From Bacillota bacterium (GTDB lineage Bacteria; Bacillota; Clostridia; Acetivibrionales; DTU013): 64,000 nt of DNA. This document shows positions 53,696 to 61,331 of the stretch, in pieces (the first letter of the stretch is position 1; every line of letters starts with the position of its first letter). The notes beneath the pieces are model-generated. The model made no database searches and had not been told where the DNA came from. It was given only the letters and a program-made list of their open reading frames with translations. Where the stretch lies: contig JAFABI010000017.1 in NCBI GenBank assembly GCA_023426125.1, forward strand, positions 186,001 to 250,000. The letters are read 5' to 3'. Position numbers and translations under genes: made by a program.

Positions 53696-54835
53696 ATGAA
53701 AGGTTGTATTAACAAAGCGGGGAATAGTTGGGGATTTACACTAACAATAGGAAGGGATGAAAAGGGCAAAAGACAGCAAAAAAGGTATGGTAAATATAAA
53801 ACAAAGAAGGAGGCTGAAAAAGCCTGCAATGAAATGATTTATCAAATAGAGCATGGCACATTTGTTGACCCGAAAGATATGCTGCTGGAGGAATATTTGA
53901 AGGATTGGTTGAAAGATTATTGTAAACCTAGATTGACTCTTTGCACATATGGTGGCTATAAAGTAAATATAGAAAAGCATATTATACCAACACTTGGAAA
54001 GATACCATTGCAAAAGCTGCAGCCGATCCAAGTTCAAAGGTTATACAATAATTTACTGGAAAATGGTTGCCTACATAGCGATAACGGATTATCGCCTGCC
54101 AGTATACGATATATAAATGCAACACTTAGGAAAGCCCTAAACCACGCTGTTAAAATGCAATTTATTATTAGAAACGTTTGTGATGCAGTTGAACTGCCGA
54201 AAGGGAAACCGCATGATGTTAAATTTCTTACAAAAAATCAAGCTAATGATATGCTCATTCAATTAAAAGATACAGACGTATACTTACCAGCATTAATTGC
54301 AATTGGTTTGGGATTAAGAAGAGGCGAAATATTGGGTCTGCAATGGAAAGATTTCAATTTTAATAAAAATCTTGTAACCATAAGGAGAGCGCTTTTACCA
54401 AAAGGTAAAGATGGTGAGCTTTTCAGTGAATGCAAAACTGAAAAAAGTAACCGAATATTAGCTGTACCGGAAAGCATTATTTCATATTTGAAGCAAGTTA
54501 AGAAAAAGCAGCTTGAAAACAAATTGTTCTATTCAACGGATTATGTTGACTACGATTTGGTTTATTGCAATCCTGATGGAACTCCGGTATCTCCCCATGC
54601 TTTTAATCACCGGTTTAGTAAAACTCTCAAAAGAAAAGGACTGGAACATATGCGAGTTCATGACCTAAGGCATACGAACGCAAGTTTGATGTTAAGCCAG
54701 GGAGTATCAATGAAGGTTGCAAGCGAAAGACTTGGGCATACTACTATTGGTATTACAATGGATTTATATAGCCATATTGATGAAGAATTGCAGCAAGATG
54801 CAGCGTGTAAACTAAATGAAATATTTATAGTATAA
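53696..54835 (+). CDS. Tyrosine integrase of the tRNA-Ser element
   Basis: 379 residues: Arm DNA-binding domain (KAGNSWGFTLTIGRDEKGKR), SAM-like core-binding domain (LLEEYLKDWLKDYCKPRLTL), and catalytic domain with GLGLRRGEILGL (Arg), HDLRHTNASLML (H-x-x-R), LGHTTIGITMDLYSH (His, Tyr). Complete catalytic set and normal length. It presumably recombines at the tRNA-Ser anticodon region (GATTTCCAG). Related to, but not the same as, the split integrase at 29.1/48.5 kb. Confidence 0.95.
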   Translation: MKGCINKAGNSWGFTLTIGRDEKGKRQQKRYGKYKTKKEAEKACNEMIYQIEHGTFVDPKDMLLEEYLKDWLKDYCKPRLTLCTYGGYKVNIEKHIIPTLGKIPLQKLQPIQVQRLYNNLLENGCLHSDNGLSPASIRYINATLRKALNHAVKMQFIIRNVCDAVELPKGKPHDVKFLTKNQANDMLIQLKDTDVYLPALIAIGLGLRRGEILGLQWKDFNFNKNLVTIRRALLPKGKDGELFSECKTEKSNRILAVPESIISYLKQVKKKQLENKLFYSTDYVDYDLVYCNPDGTPVSPHAFNHRFSKTLKRKGLEHMRVHDLRHTNASLMLSQGVSMKVASERLGHTTIGITMDLYSHIDEELQQDAACKLNEIFIV

Positions 54836-54855
54836 TTTGTTAAAAAAGAATTAAG

Positions 54856-54882
54856 CACCAGAAACCTTATCTGGTGTTTTTT
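54856..54882 (+). terminator. Integrase terminator
   Basis: CACCAGA and TCTGGTG arms around AACCTTA, then six T residues; isolates the retron from the integrase transcript. Confidence 0.85.
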
Positions 54883-54921
54883 CTTGTTAATATAAACTAT
54901 GATAGAAAAGTGGCGAATCCA

Positions 54922-54950
54922 TTGACAATATATACTAAAAAGTATAAAAT
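54922..54950 (+). promoter_or_regulatory. Retron promoter
   Basis: TTGACA and TAAAAT with an exact 17-bp spacer, 33 bp before the effector ATG and just after the integrase terminator. It would transcribe effector, ncRNA and reverse transcriptase together. Confidence 0.75.
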
Positions 54951-54983
54951 TTTTTTGTTACATTAATACTTGGGGGGCTTGTT

Positions 54984-55895
54984 ATGAGATCACCTAAATA
55001 TGTGGAATCTACTTTAAAAGAGCTTTATAGTGAACTATATTTGAAAATATCTAACCATAATATACATTGTTTTTTATGTGGTGCAAAAAAGCAACCAGAT
55101 GATTCTAATTCTAATAGAGGAAGGATTAAAAAAGTATTAGAAGAGAACTATAATTACAAAATTTTATATGCCGAAGATTTATTTAAAAATCTAGTACACA
55201 ATAGAAGCAATAATAATTATCTTGATCTAGAAAATATTTTGGCAAATGACTCAGATGTAGTGATTATCGTTTTAGAGAGCGTTGGTGCATTTGTAGAACT
55301 TGGTGCATTTGTTAACAGAACTGAATTAAGGGATAAATTAATTGTGCTAATGGAGATTAAATACAAAAATGATGAGAGCTTTCTTAATCAAGGACCAATA
55401 AAATTGTTGAAAAGCAATAAAAAAAATAGTGTTTTATATTACTCGGATATCAACGATACCGATACAATTTTAAAATTAAAAAATGTTATTAAAGAATTTA
55501 CCAGAGATCCCTTAATAAGCAAACATTCAAATGACCTAACTTCAATTATTACACTATATTATTTCCTGCAATATTATTTTGGGGTCTTTTCTCCAGTAGA
55601 GTTTAAAGAAGTATTATATCATGTACAATCAATAATTGGGGAAACATATACAGACTTAGATGATAGAATTAAATCTGCTTTATATTTGTTATACAATGAT
55701 GGTCTTGTAAAGAAAGAAAAAGAAAGATTTTACGTTCTTACTCAAAATGGTTATAATAAACTAAAAGAAATAATTATGAATAATAAATTTCGCTTTAAGG
55801 ATAAATGTTTACCAGATAAGTTGAGGTTGTCAATTTTAAATCAAAAATTAAGATTAAATTATAGCAGTTATTGTGATTATTATAAAATAAGTTAA
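54984..55895 (+). CDS. Retron effector: nucleoside deoxyribosyltransferase-like with winged-helix domain
   Basis: 303 residues. The N-terminal half is a nucleoside deoxyribosyltransferase-like Rossmann fold: IHCFLCGAKK, ILYAEDLFKNL, LENILANDSDVVIIVLESVG followed by AFVELGAFVNRTELRDKL, whose Glu105 is the probable catalytic residue. SFLNQGPIKLL is another family landmark. The C-terminal half (about 170-260) has the layout of a winged helix. This matches effectors of retron Ec86/St85-type (type II) systems, which are held inactive by the RT-msDNA complex and, when released, attack nucleotides or DNA to abort infection. GGGGGG precedes the ATG. The msr-msd lies directly downstream. Confidence 0.85.
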   Translation: MRSPKYVESTLKELYSELYLKISNHNIHCFLCGAKKQPDDSNSNRGRIKKVLEENYNYKILYAEDLFKNLVHNRSNNNYLDLENILANDSDVVIIVLESVGAFVELGAFVNRTELRDKLIVLMEIKYKNDESFLNQGPIKLLKSNKKNSVLYYSDINDTDTILKLKNVIKEFTRDPLISKHSNDLTSIITLYYFLQYYFGVFSPVEFKEVLYHVQSIIGETYTDLDDRIKSALYLLYNDGLVKKEKERFYVLTQNGYNKLKEIIMNNKFRFKDKCLPDKLRLSILNQKLRLNYSSYCDYYKIS

Positions 55896-55896
55896 T

Positions 55897-56059
55897 AAAA
55901 GGCTGCCCTCTTAGAGGCTTTTTAATAGCTGGATGATTGATTCGTCATCTTTCGCGCCAATAAGAGTTAAAGTTTATTTGTTTCCAGTGGCTAACCAGCA
56001 ACGTGCTACTTACCCACTGAAAACAAATAAATTGTAGTTAAGTAAGAGGGTAGCCTTTT
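55897..56059 (+). ncRNA. Retron msr-msd non-coding RNA
   Basis: Bounded by the a1/a2 inverted repeats AAAAGGCTGCCCTCTTA (55897-55913) and TAAGAGGGTAGCCTTTT (56043-56059), complementary over 17 bp with one G-U pair. TTAG at the end of a1 offers the branching G at 55914. The msr hairpin GATGA-TTGATTCG-TCATC (55932-55949) closely resembles the GGATG-TTGTTTCG-GCATCC hairpin I recall from E. coli retron Ec86. The msd is an 18-bp stem, TTTATTTGTTTCCAGTGG (55973-55990) with its complement (56014-56031), one mismatch, 23-nt loop. Location between effector and RT fits. Confidence 0.88.
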
Positions 56060-56077
56060 TTATATTGAGGTGAGCTT

Positions 56078-57049
56078 ATGATAGATTCTACCTTTAATAA
56101 GGAGAAATTACAAGCTTTTGGATTCCCAGTAATCGAAAATATAAGTGATATTTCATATAGATTACTTATTAGTGAAAGACTTTTATTTAAAATGTCAAAG
56201 TTTAGCGAAAAGTATTATAAATCGTTTACTATCCCCAAAAAAGGTGGAGGAATAAGAGATATTAGCTCCCCATCATATTCCTTAAGGGTCATACAATCTT
56301 GGATTTTAGTTGATATATTAGATAAAGTACCAATTAGTGATACTTCTATGGGATTTAGAAGAGGAAATAAATTTGGGATAAAACCAAATGCGCAAAAACA
56401 TTGTGGCAGTGATTATGTTCTCAAAATGGATTTAAAAGATTTTTTTCCCTCAATTAACCGCTTCAAAGTGTATAGTATATTTAAAAATATTGGTTACTCT
56501 CAATTTATTTCAAATGTCCTGACAAATTATTGCTTATATAATGACTCTGTACCACAAGGAGCTTCAACCTCTCCAATGATATCAAATATTGTTTTTAGAA
56601 ATATTGATCAAAATATTCAAGATTATTGCAACAATAATTCAATTATATACACTAGATATGCTGATGATATGATTTTTTCTTCATACAATAGATCAAATCT
56701 TGAAGACCTAAAAAGTATAGTAAAAAAGATGGTTGAGAATGAAGGCTATAACATAAATACAAAGAAAACAAGACTAATGCAGCCTAGTGGAAGAAAGATT
56801 GTTACCGGTCTTGTAATTAATTCTGGAAATACAAAGGTTTTAAGAGATATTAAAAGAAATATTAGAGCAGCAATTTATAATGATATTATTAAGGAAAATG
56901 GAAGATTAAGCAAAAAGACATTAGGGTATTTAGCCTATATTCAGTCTATAGAAAGTGAAAAGTACGAAAAGTTATTAACTTATATCAGAAAACTACAAGA
57001 GGGAAAGAAACAAACGCAATTATTTCAACAAGAAAAATTTGTAGGATAA
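56078..57049 (+). CDS. Retron reverse transcriptase
   Basis: 323 residues, normal for retron RTs. Motifs: IPKKGGGIRDISSP, then NAQKH (104-108, retron-specific NAxxH region X), LKMDLKDFFPSI (first catalytic Asp), VPQGASTSPMISNI, YADD (194-197) with MIFSS, and VTG (242-244, region Y, which recognises the msr hairpin). No maturase or Cas domain, ruling out group II intron or CRISPR RTs. ATG follows GAGGTGAG, 18 bp after the a2 repeat. Should use the msr-msd RNA as primer and template to make msDNA. Confidence 0.95.
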   Translation: MIDSTFNKEKLQAFGFPVIENISDISYRLLISERLLFKMSKFSEKYYKSFTIPKKGGGIRDISSPSYSLRVIQSWILVDILDKVPISDTSMGFRRGNKFGIKPNAQKHCGSDYVLKMDLKDFFPSINRFKVYSIFKNIGYSQFISNVLTNYCLYNDSVPQGASTSPMISNIVFRNIDQNIQDYCNNNSIIYTRYADDMIFSSYNRSNLEDLKSIVKKMVENEGYNINTKKTRLMQPSGRKIVTGLVINSGNTKVLRDIKRNIRAAIYNDIIKENGRLSKKTLGYLAYIQSIESEKYEKLLTYIRKLQEGKKQTQLFQQEKFVG

Positions 57050-57064
57050 AAATCTATTAAGCAA

Positions 57065-57085
57065 GTTAAAAGAATGTTAAAAATA
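57065..57085 (+). repeat. 21-bp direct repeat, right copy
   Basis: GTTAAAAGAATGTTAAAAATA, identical to 49440-49460. AATGTTAAAAATGTTAAAAGG follows 12 bp later, giving a cluster of related motifs next to the tRNA. Confidence 0.7.
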
Positions 57086-57110
57086 CAAAATAACTAATGT
57101 TAAAAATGTT

Positions 57111-57141
57111 AAAAGGCCCTGGTTTTTCACCAAAGCCTTTT
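57111..57141 (-). terminator. tRNA-Ser terminator supplied by the element
   Basis: AAAAGGC and GCCTTTT outer arms with GGT/ACC inside, directly beyond the tRNA 3' end on the minus strand. It replaces the terminator now stranded at 49231-49259. Confidence 0.7.
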
Positions 57142-57146
57142 AATTT

Positions 57147-57235
57147 TGGCGGAGAGTCAGGGATTCGAACCCTGGATACCTTGCAGTATACATGATTTCC
57201 AGTCATGCGCCCTCGACCAGCTAGGCGAACTCTCC
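57147..57235 (-). tRNA. tRNA-Ser (GGA), CCA encoded
   Basis: 89 nt on the minus strand. Acceptor GGAGAGT pairs with ACTCTCC; D-loop AGCTGGTCGAGGG; anticodon stem CATGA/TCATG around CTGGAAA (anticodon GGA at 57198-57200); a long class II variable arm; T-arm CAGGGTTCGAATCCCTG; encoded CCA. The 3' half from the anticodon loop onward is probably contributed by the integrated element, restoring a functional gene. Confidence 0.95.
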
Positions 57236-57388
57236 ATATCAGCGGCTTTTACGCCTATTCAATTACGATCCATTCAACGATCGGTTTTGCGCTTAAATAG
57301 TATATCACAGGTTTCTTGCAAAAAGCAACAGGTAAATTTGCACAAATTGATCAGATAAAAACTGCAGCGTTTCCAATTGCTCTTTTAT

Positions 57389-58213
57389 TCAGTCTTTTTT
57401 TCTGACTTCCGAAGGAACGATGCCGTATTTCTTTTTAAAGAGCCTGCTGAAATGAAATTCATCGTAGAATCCGAAGTTTGCCGCCACTTCCCTGAGCGTT
57501 CTGGAGGGATCCTCCTTTAAAAGCATGAGCGCCATTTCAAGCTTAAGATCAATTTGATAAGAATGGACGGTTTTGCCGGTTGCTTTTTTGAATCTGCCGG
57601 TAATGCTTCTTGAGCTGATGCTTAACAGTCGGGATAGGTCTGAAAGCGATAGCATCCTTTTATTTGACAGCTTTATGTGGTTAAGTATTTCATTGACGAG
57701 GGGATCTTTTACTTTTTCATTCCTTTTCGTATCGATGGTAAGTTCAAACAACAGCATATCAATCAATGCTGCAAGTTTTACTTTGTTTGGTGTTTCATCC
57801 CAAAAGGAGGAGATGAGTTCCTTAAACAGTGAAAACACCGTATCGTTTCCAGCACACCTGGTAACTGCAGGGATGACAAGGGTATAATCATCGTGTGGCT
57901 GAACAATGTTTTCCGCATAAAGCCTATCTTCCGGCAGACATTCAAAGTGTATAAACATGGTTCTTGTGCCGGGAGTGCAATTGGCGATACCGTAGTGGTG
58001 CTGTCCGGCATGCAGGATGATGACATCTCCAGCCTCCAGCAAATAACCGGTTCCATTCTGTCCAACTTCCCAGCTTCCTTCAATGACATAAAAGATATCA
58101 TGTTCATCCATAACCCGGTCGGGATGAAGAGAGCCTTTGACATAGTGGTTGAAATTTGCGTGGCTGATCTTCCGCCTCTGGTTTGTGCAAAATAAATTGT
58201 AGATTTTAGCCAC
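57389..58213 (-). CDS. AraC-family regulator with cupin-type sensor
   Basis: About 274 residues. An N-terminal cupin-like sugar-sensing domain (HDIFYVIEGSWEVGQNGTGY, LLEAGDVIILHAGQHHYG) and two C-terminal AraC helix-turn-helix motifs (LSLSDLSRLLSISSRSITGRFK; TLREVAANFGFYDEFHFSRLFKKKYGIVPSEVRK). Start uncertain: GTG 58213 after AAGGAAGGGG is preferred, but a TTGATA-17-TATAAT promoter (58224-58252) would place the transcript start almost on it. Divergent from the oxidoreductase gene, its probable target. Confidence 0.85.
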   Translation of the reverse strand: MAKIYNLFCTNQRRKISHANFNHYVKGSLHPDRVMDEHDIFYVIEGSWEVGQNGTGYLLEAGDVIILHAGQHHYGIANCTPGTRTMFIHFECLPEDRLYAENIVQPHDDYTLVIPAVTRCAGNDTVFSLFKELISSFWDETPNKVKLAALIDMLLFELTIDTKRNEKVKDPLVNEILNHIKLSNKRMLSLSDLSRLLSISSRSITGRFKKATGKTVHSYQIDLKLEMALMLLKEDPSRTLREVAANFGFYDEFHFSRLFKKKYGIVPSEVRKKD

Positions 58214-58321
58214 CCCCTTCCTTATTATACATGCGGTTTGCCTTTTTATCAATTCCATTCCCGGGATAGGCAGCGTAGAATCTATTTGCAAGGTATGAAT
58301 AAAAATGCGGGAGGGATGAAA

Positions 58322-59476
58322 GTGCGTAAAAACTTAAATGTGGTTTTAGTGGGTCTTGGCTTTGGCAGTGCATTTGTCCCCATATACAGGAAGCATCCTG
58401 ATGTTGGGGCTATCGGGATCATGGATAGCAATAGGGATCTGGCGGATTTTTGGGGGAAAAGGTATGGATGTGACAAGGTGTATGACAGTTTTGAAGAAGT
58501 ACTCGGGGACAAGTCAATCGATGCGGTGCATCTGGTTACACCCATTCCCTTGCATGAGGAGCAGACGATAAAAGTTCTTGAGTCCGGAAAACACTGTGCA
58601 TGTACTGTCCCAATGGCTATTTCCCTGGAGGGGATAGAAAAAATAGTAAAGCTTTCCAATAAGACCGGAAAAAACTACATGATGATGGAGACGGCGGTTT
58701 ATACCACCCATTTTTTCCATGTCCGGGAGATGCTGCGGAATAATGAGTTTGGAGCGATCCAGTTTTTACGCGGAGCGCACTACCAGGATATGGAGGAATG
58801 GCCGGACTATTGGATGGGGCTGCCTCCGATGTATTATGGTACGCATGCGATAGCACCGCTGGTGATGGTTGCAAATTCAAGGATCGCAAAAACCCATTGT
58901 TTTGGCTCAGGAACCTTGCGGGAAGAATTGTCCGGACAGTATGGAAACCCATATCCCATCGAATGCGCTATTTTTGAATTTGAAAACGGTATAAAAGCCG
59001 AAGTGACAAGGTCTCTTTTCTGCACGGCCATAAGATACACCGAAGCCTTTAATGTCTACGGCGAAAAAAAGACCTTCCTGTGGCAGCAGATTGAAGAGGA
59101 GGAGCCCATCCTGTTGACCCTGAACGATTTGATTCCAGACGGCAAAGGTGGTTTCCGCAGAGGAAAAGGCAGCTCGTTCCAGCGGGTTGTACCCAGGAAC
59201 CGCAGCGAACTGCTCCCGGATGAAATCGCGAAATATACAATCCGGAACAAATATTATGATGAAACAAATCCCCAAGTAACCTTTGAAGAAGGCGGGGGCC
59301 ATGGCGGGTCGCACCCGCATATGGTAAACGAATTTGTCAGGAGCATTGTAGAAGGGCGCAAACCCTGGATCAATGAAATCGTTGCCGGAAATATAACTGC
59401 TGCGGGGATATGTGCACATGAATCTGCCATGCAGGATGGTAAAGAAGTAACCATCCCAAATTTTGAAGTGTCATAA
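58322..59476 (+). CDS. Gfo/Idh/MocA-family oxidoreductase
   Basis: About 384 residues. Rossmann motif GLGFGSAF after LNVVLVG, then LVTPIPLHEEQTIKVLESGKHCACTVPMA, where the usual EKP loop reads CTVP, and a C-terminal beta-sheet domain with GGGHGGSHPHMVNEFV. The missing Lys of EKP (VPM in its place) suggests altered chemistry or a non-redox role; compare the family's usual catalytic Lys. GTG 58322 is chosen because GGGAGG lies seven bases upstream; ATG 58316 is in frame. Likely acts on sugar, inositol or sugar-acid substrates. Confidence 0.85.
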   Translation: MRKNLNVVLVGLGFGSAFVPIYRKHPDVGAIGIMDSNRDLADFWGKRYGCDKVYDSFEEVLGDKSIDAVHLVTPIPLHEEQTIKVLESGKHCACTVPMAISLEGIEKIVKLSNKTGKNYMMMETAVYTTHFFHVREMLRNNEFGAIQFLRGAHYQDMEEWPDYWMGLPPMYYGTHAIAPLVMVANSRIAKTHCFGSGTLREELSGQYGNPYPIECAIFEFENGIKAEVTRSLFCTAIRYTEAFNVYGEKKTFLWQQIEEEEPILLTLNDLIPDGKGGFRRGKGSSFQRVVPRNRSELLPDEIAKYTIRNKYYDETNPQVTFEEGGGHGGSHPHMVNEFVRSIVEGRKPWINEIVAGNITAAGICAHESAMQDGKEVTIPNFEVS

Positions 59477-59571
59477 GGTAAGAAAAATGCTTGCGGCCGC
59501 AACCTTAAAAAAGCCAGGCAGAGCGGGGACAGGTAGAAGTAAATCAAATCTATCCAAAAGCGTGTGTAGGG

Positions 59572-60033
59572 CTATGAACTTCGTGACTTCCGTAAAAAGA
59601 CCAAAGTAAACCATGTGAGGGAAGACAGCGCCAATATATCCACGATAAAGCTTGCCAGTATATGCCAATGCTTATATTCTGCGACTCCCGACAGAATGGT
59701 GATATATTCCAGCATGAGATAGATAATGGTGAAAATGAAAATATTCAATGCCTGCCATCCCTTTTTTGACGGGACAGATTGGGAAAACAGGGTTCCCATG
59801 GTAAGGATCGGTCCGAATTTATAAAACGCCGAACAGGAAAACCAGGGGATAATTACATCCTTGAAAGTATATAGTTCCAGCTTTTGCCCTCCCCAGTCAA
59901 CAATTGAAGCAAGGACTAAAGCCAGCAATCCTCCGAAGATATTGGTCTTCAAAGAAGCTTTATCTACCAGAAAAAGAAACAGGATCCATGAAACAATAAA
60001 TGAAATAACCCAAGGCATTTGAGCACCACGCAT
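59572..60033 (-). CDS. Small integral membrane protein (CBO0543-like)
   Basis: 153 residues with four to five hydrophobic spans: WVISFIVSWILFLFLVD, IFGGLLALVLASIVDW, FSCSAFYKFGPILTMGTLF, IFIFTIIYLMLEY and FIVDILALSSLTWFTLVF. The spacing and KWGQKL/WFSCSAFYKFGP-type centre recall the CBO0543 family of Bacillales and Clostridia, function unknown. An internal ATG at 60018 is an equally good start. Stands alone on the minus strand. Confidence 0.6.
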   Translation of the reverse strand: MRGAQMPWVISFIVSWILFLFLVDKASLKTNIFGGLLALVLASIVDWGGQKLELYTFKDVIIPWFSCSAFYKFGPILTMGTLFSQSVPSKKGWQALNIFIFTIIYLMLEYITILSGVAEYKHWHILASFIVDILALSSLTWFTLVFLRKSRSS

Positions 60034-60514
60034 ACTTTAATTATTTGATCATTATTATGGGCTTTTTAAATAATCTTTATTCCCATCGCAGGGAGTGATC
60101 AGACCGACTTTATGAATGCCTCCGAAATTTTAGAACAACGTCACAGTCCCCCTCATCTTAGGCGGGGGTTACCGATTGAAAAAGCTGTCAGTGGTGGGTT
60201 GCAATCTCCAACTGACGTTGTTCAAACGCCACGTATAGGCGTGGCGCACGAAGTGTAGCGTAGGGCGAATTCATTTTGCCCGCAGCGAGGGGGTATGGGG
60301 GCATGCCCCCATTGGAAATTGAACAAACAGGTGAGCCTGAGCACATGGAAAGAATTTTGACTTTAGCACCGTCAAGCTTTTTATGGCATAAAACGGAGCT
60401 GGTATTATATGGATCGCTGTGTTGTTCTTGCTGAAAATATGCTATAATTGTATTAAGAAGCAAGCTTGCAGAGGCTGCTTGAAATGGTGGCCCGCTAATA
60501 AGGAGGCGGTGTTG
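60034..60514. other. Intergenic region containing a hairpin-rich element
   Basis: No gene. The hairpin cluster at 60134-60325 is listed separately; a TATAAT box lies near 60441 (GCTATAATTG) and may start the zinc-ribbon gene transcript. Confidence 0.5.
60134..60325. repeat. Hairpin-dense repeat, possible structured RNA or MITE
   Basis: AACAACGTCA (60134-60143) pairs with TGACGTTGTT (60213-60222), enclosing a CCCCC/GGGGG hairpin. Then come GCCACG-TATAGG-CGTGGC (60228-60245), a GGGC/GCCC hairpin near 60263-60281 and the perfect 18-bp palindrome ATGGGGGCATGCCCCCAT (60295-60312). TTGTTCAA (60218) and TTGAACAA (60318) bracket the second half. Five hairpins in 190 bp without coding sequence. Confidence 0.65.
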
Positions 60515-61051
60515 ATGCCCTGGTGTCCCAAATGTAAAACGGAATATCGGGAAGGATTTGAAAGGTGTAACGACTGCGAAACTGATTTGGTGGATAAGCT
60601 GGCGGATGAACCGGTGGCTGACAAACCACAGGAATATGAGGCTGAAGCTTTTCTTGTCTCAGCCGGGAGCGATATGCAGGCGGATATACTGGAATCCAAG
60701 CTGAAATTTTACGGCATACCTGTTGTGAGGAAGTACAGGGAAAATGGCGGCTATTTGAAGGTATATATGGGTGCCACACCCTTCGGCATTGATCTTTATG
60801 TACCGGCCAGGCTGCTGGCGGATGCCAGGGAGCTGATCGAAAACAAAACGGGAATAATTGAAGGAAAGGATGACAGTGATCCGATCGCTGCCAATAACGA
60901 GGGAGATCCTGATGCCGGCGTCGATGAGTATAGTTCTAAAAGGCAGCGGGCGAAGGTGCTGATCGTCATTTTATTTTTTATTCCATTGCTGATATGGATC
61001 GCTTATGAATTCGTACTAATGGTTATGAAGCTTTTGAACAGGCAGCTTTAA
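60515..61051 (+). CDS. Zinc-ribbon, DUF2007-type and transmembrane protein
   Basis: 178 residues. N-terminal zinc ribbon MPWCPKCKTEYREGFERCND with four Cys; a middle domain AEAFLVSAGSDMQADILESK resembling DUF2007 (putative signal-transducing domain, ferredoxin-like); an acidic linker; and a C-terminal membrane span (VLIVILFFIPLLIWIAYEFVL). ATG 60515 follows AAGGAGGCGG. Role unknown; such proteins are often near cell-envelope or stress genes in Clostridia. Confidence 0.75.
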   Translation: MPWCPKCKTEYREGFERCNDCETDLVDKLADEPVADKPQEYEAEAFLVSAGSDMQADILESKLKFYGIPVVRKYRENGGYLKVYMGATPFGIDLYVPARLLADARELIENKTGIIEGKDDSDPIAANNEGDPDAGVDEYSSKRQRAKVLIVILFFIPLLIWIAYEFVLMVMKLLNRQL

Positions 61052-61109
61052 TACCCCTTCAGGACATGGGGTGAAAGAAATCATTCAAATTTTAAAAATA
61101 TTTAGAAAA

Positions 61110-61143
61110 TATGCAGCAATTCCTGCATATGTGTGGTATAATC
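61110..61143 (+). promoter_or_regulatory. Palindromic operator next to a -10 box
   Basis: ATATGCAG (61110-61117) and CTGCATAT (61124-61131) form a perfect 8-bp inverted repeat; TATAAT (61138-61143) follows six bases later. The palindrome covers the -35 region of a promoter reading into the small gene at 61185. Confidence 0.65.
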
Positions 61144-61184
61144 TATTTAGAGAAGAAAATTCCGCATTTGAAAGGATGATTTGA

Positions 61185-61331
61185 ATGATGGATTACAAGG
61201 AAGCTCCGATGTCTTTTATGTACTTTGATAAGAGCCCTGAAATGAAGCTTATTTCGTATGCTGATGTCACAAGGGATACTTCCGCGGATTCTTTTGTTGA
61301 AGAAGTTTGCGGCGAGGATTATGCGGCTTGA
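61185..61331 (+). CDS. 48-residue small acidic protein
   Basis: MMDYKEAPMSFMYFDKSPEM, KLISYADVTRDTSADSFVEE and VCGEDYAA-stop. AAAGGATG lies eight bases upstream, and a promoter with operator precedes it. Acidic, soluble, two closely spaced start codons. No family recognised. The combination of promoter, ribosome binding site and coherent frame argues for a real gene. Confidence 0.6.
   Translation: MMDYKEAPMSFMYFDKSPEMKLISYADVTRDTSADSFVEEVCGEDYAA

Noticed and set aside
56078..57049. Group II intron or diversity-generating retroelement RT
   Set aside because: No maturase domain, no intron RNA motifs, no template/variable repeat; NAxxH and VTG plus msr-msd define a retron.
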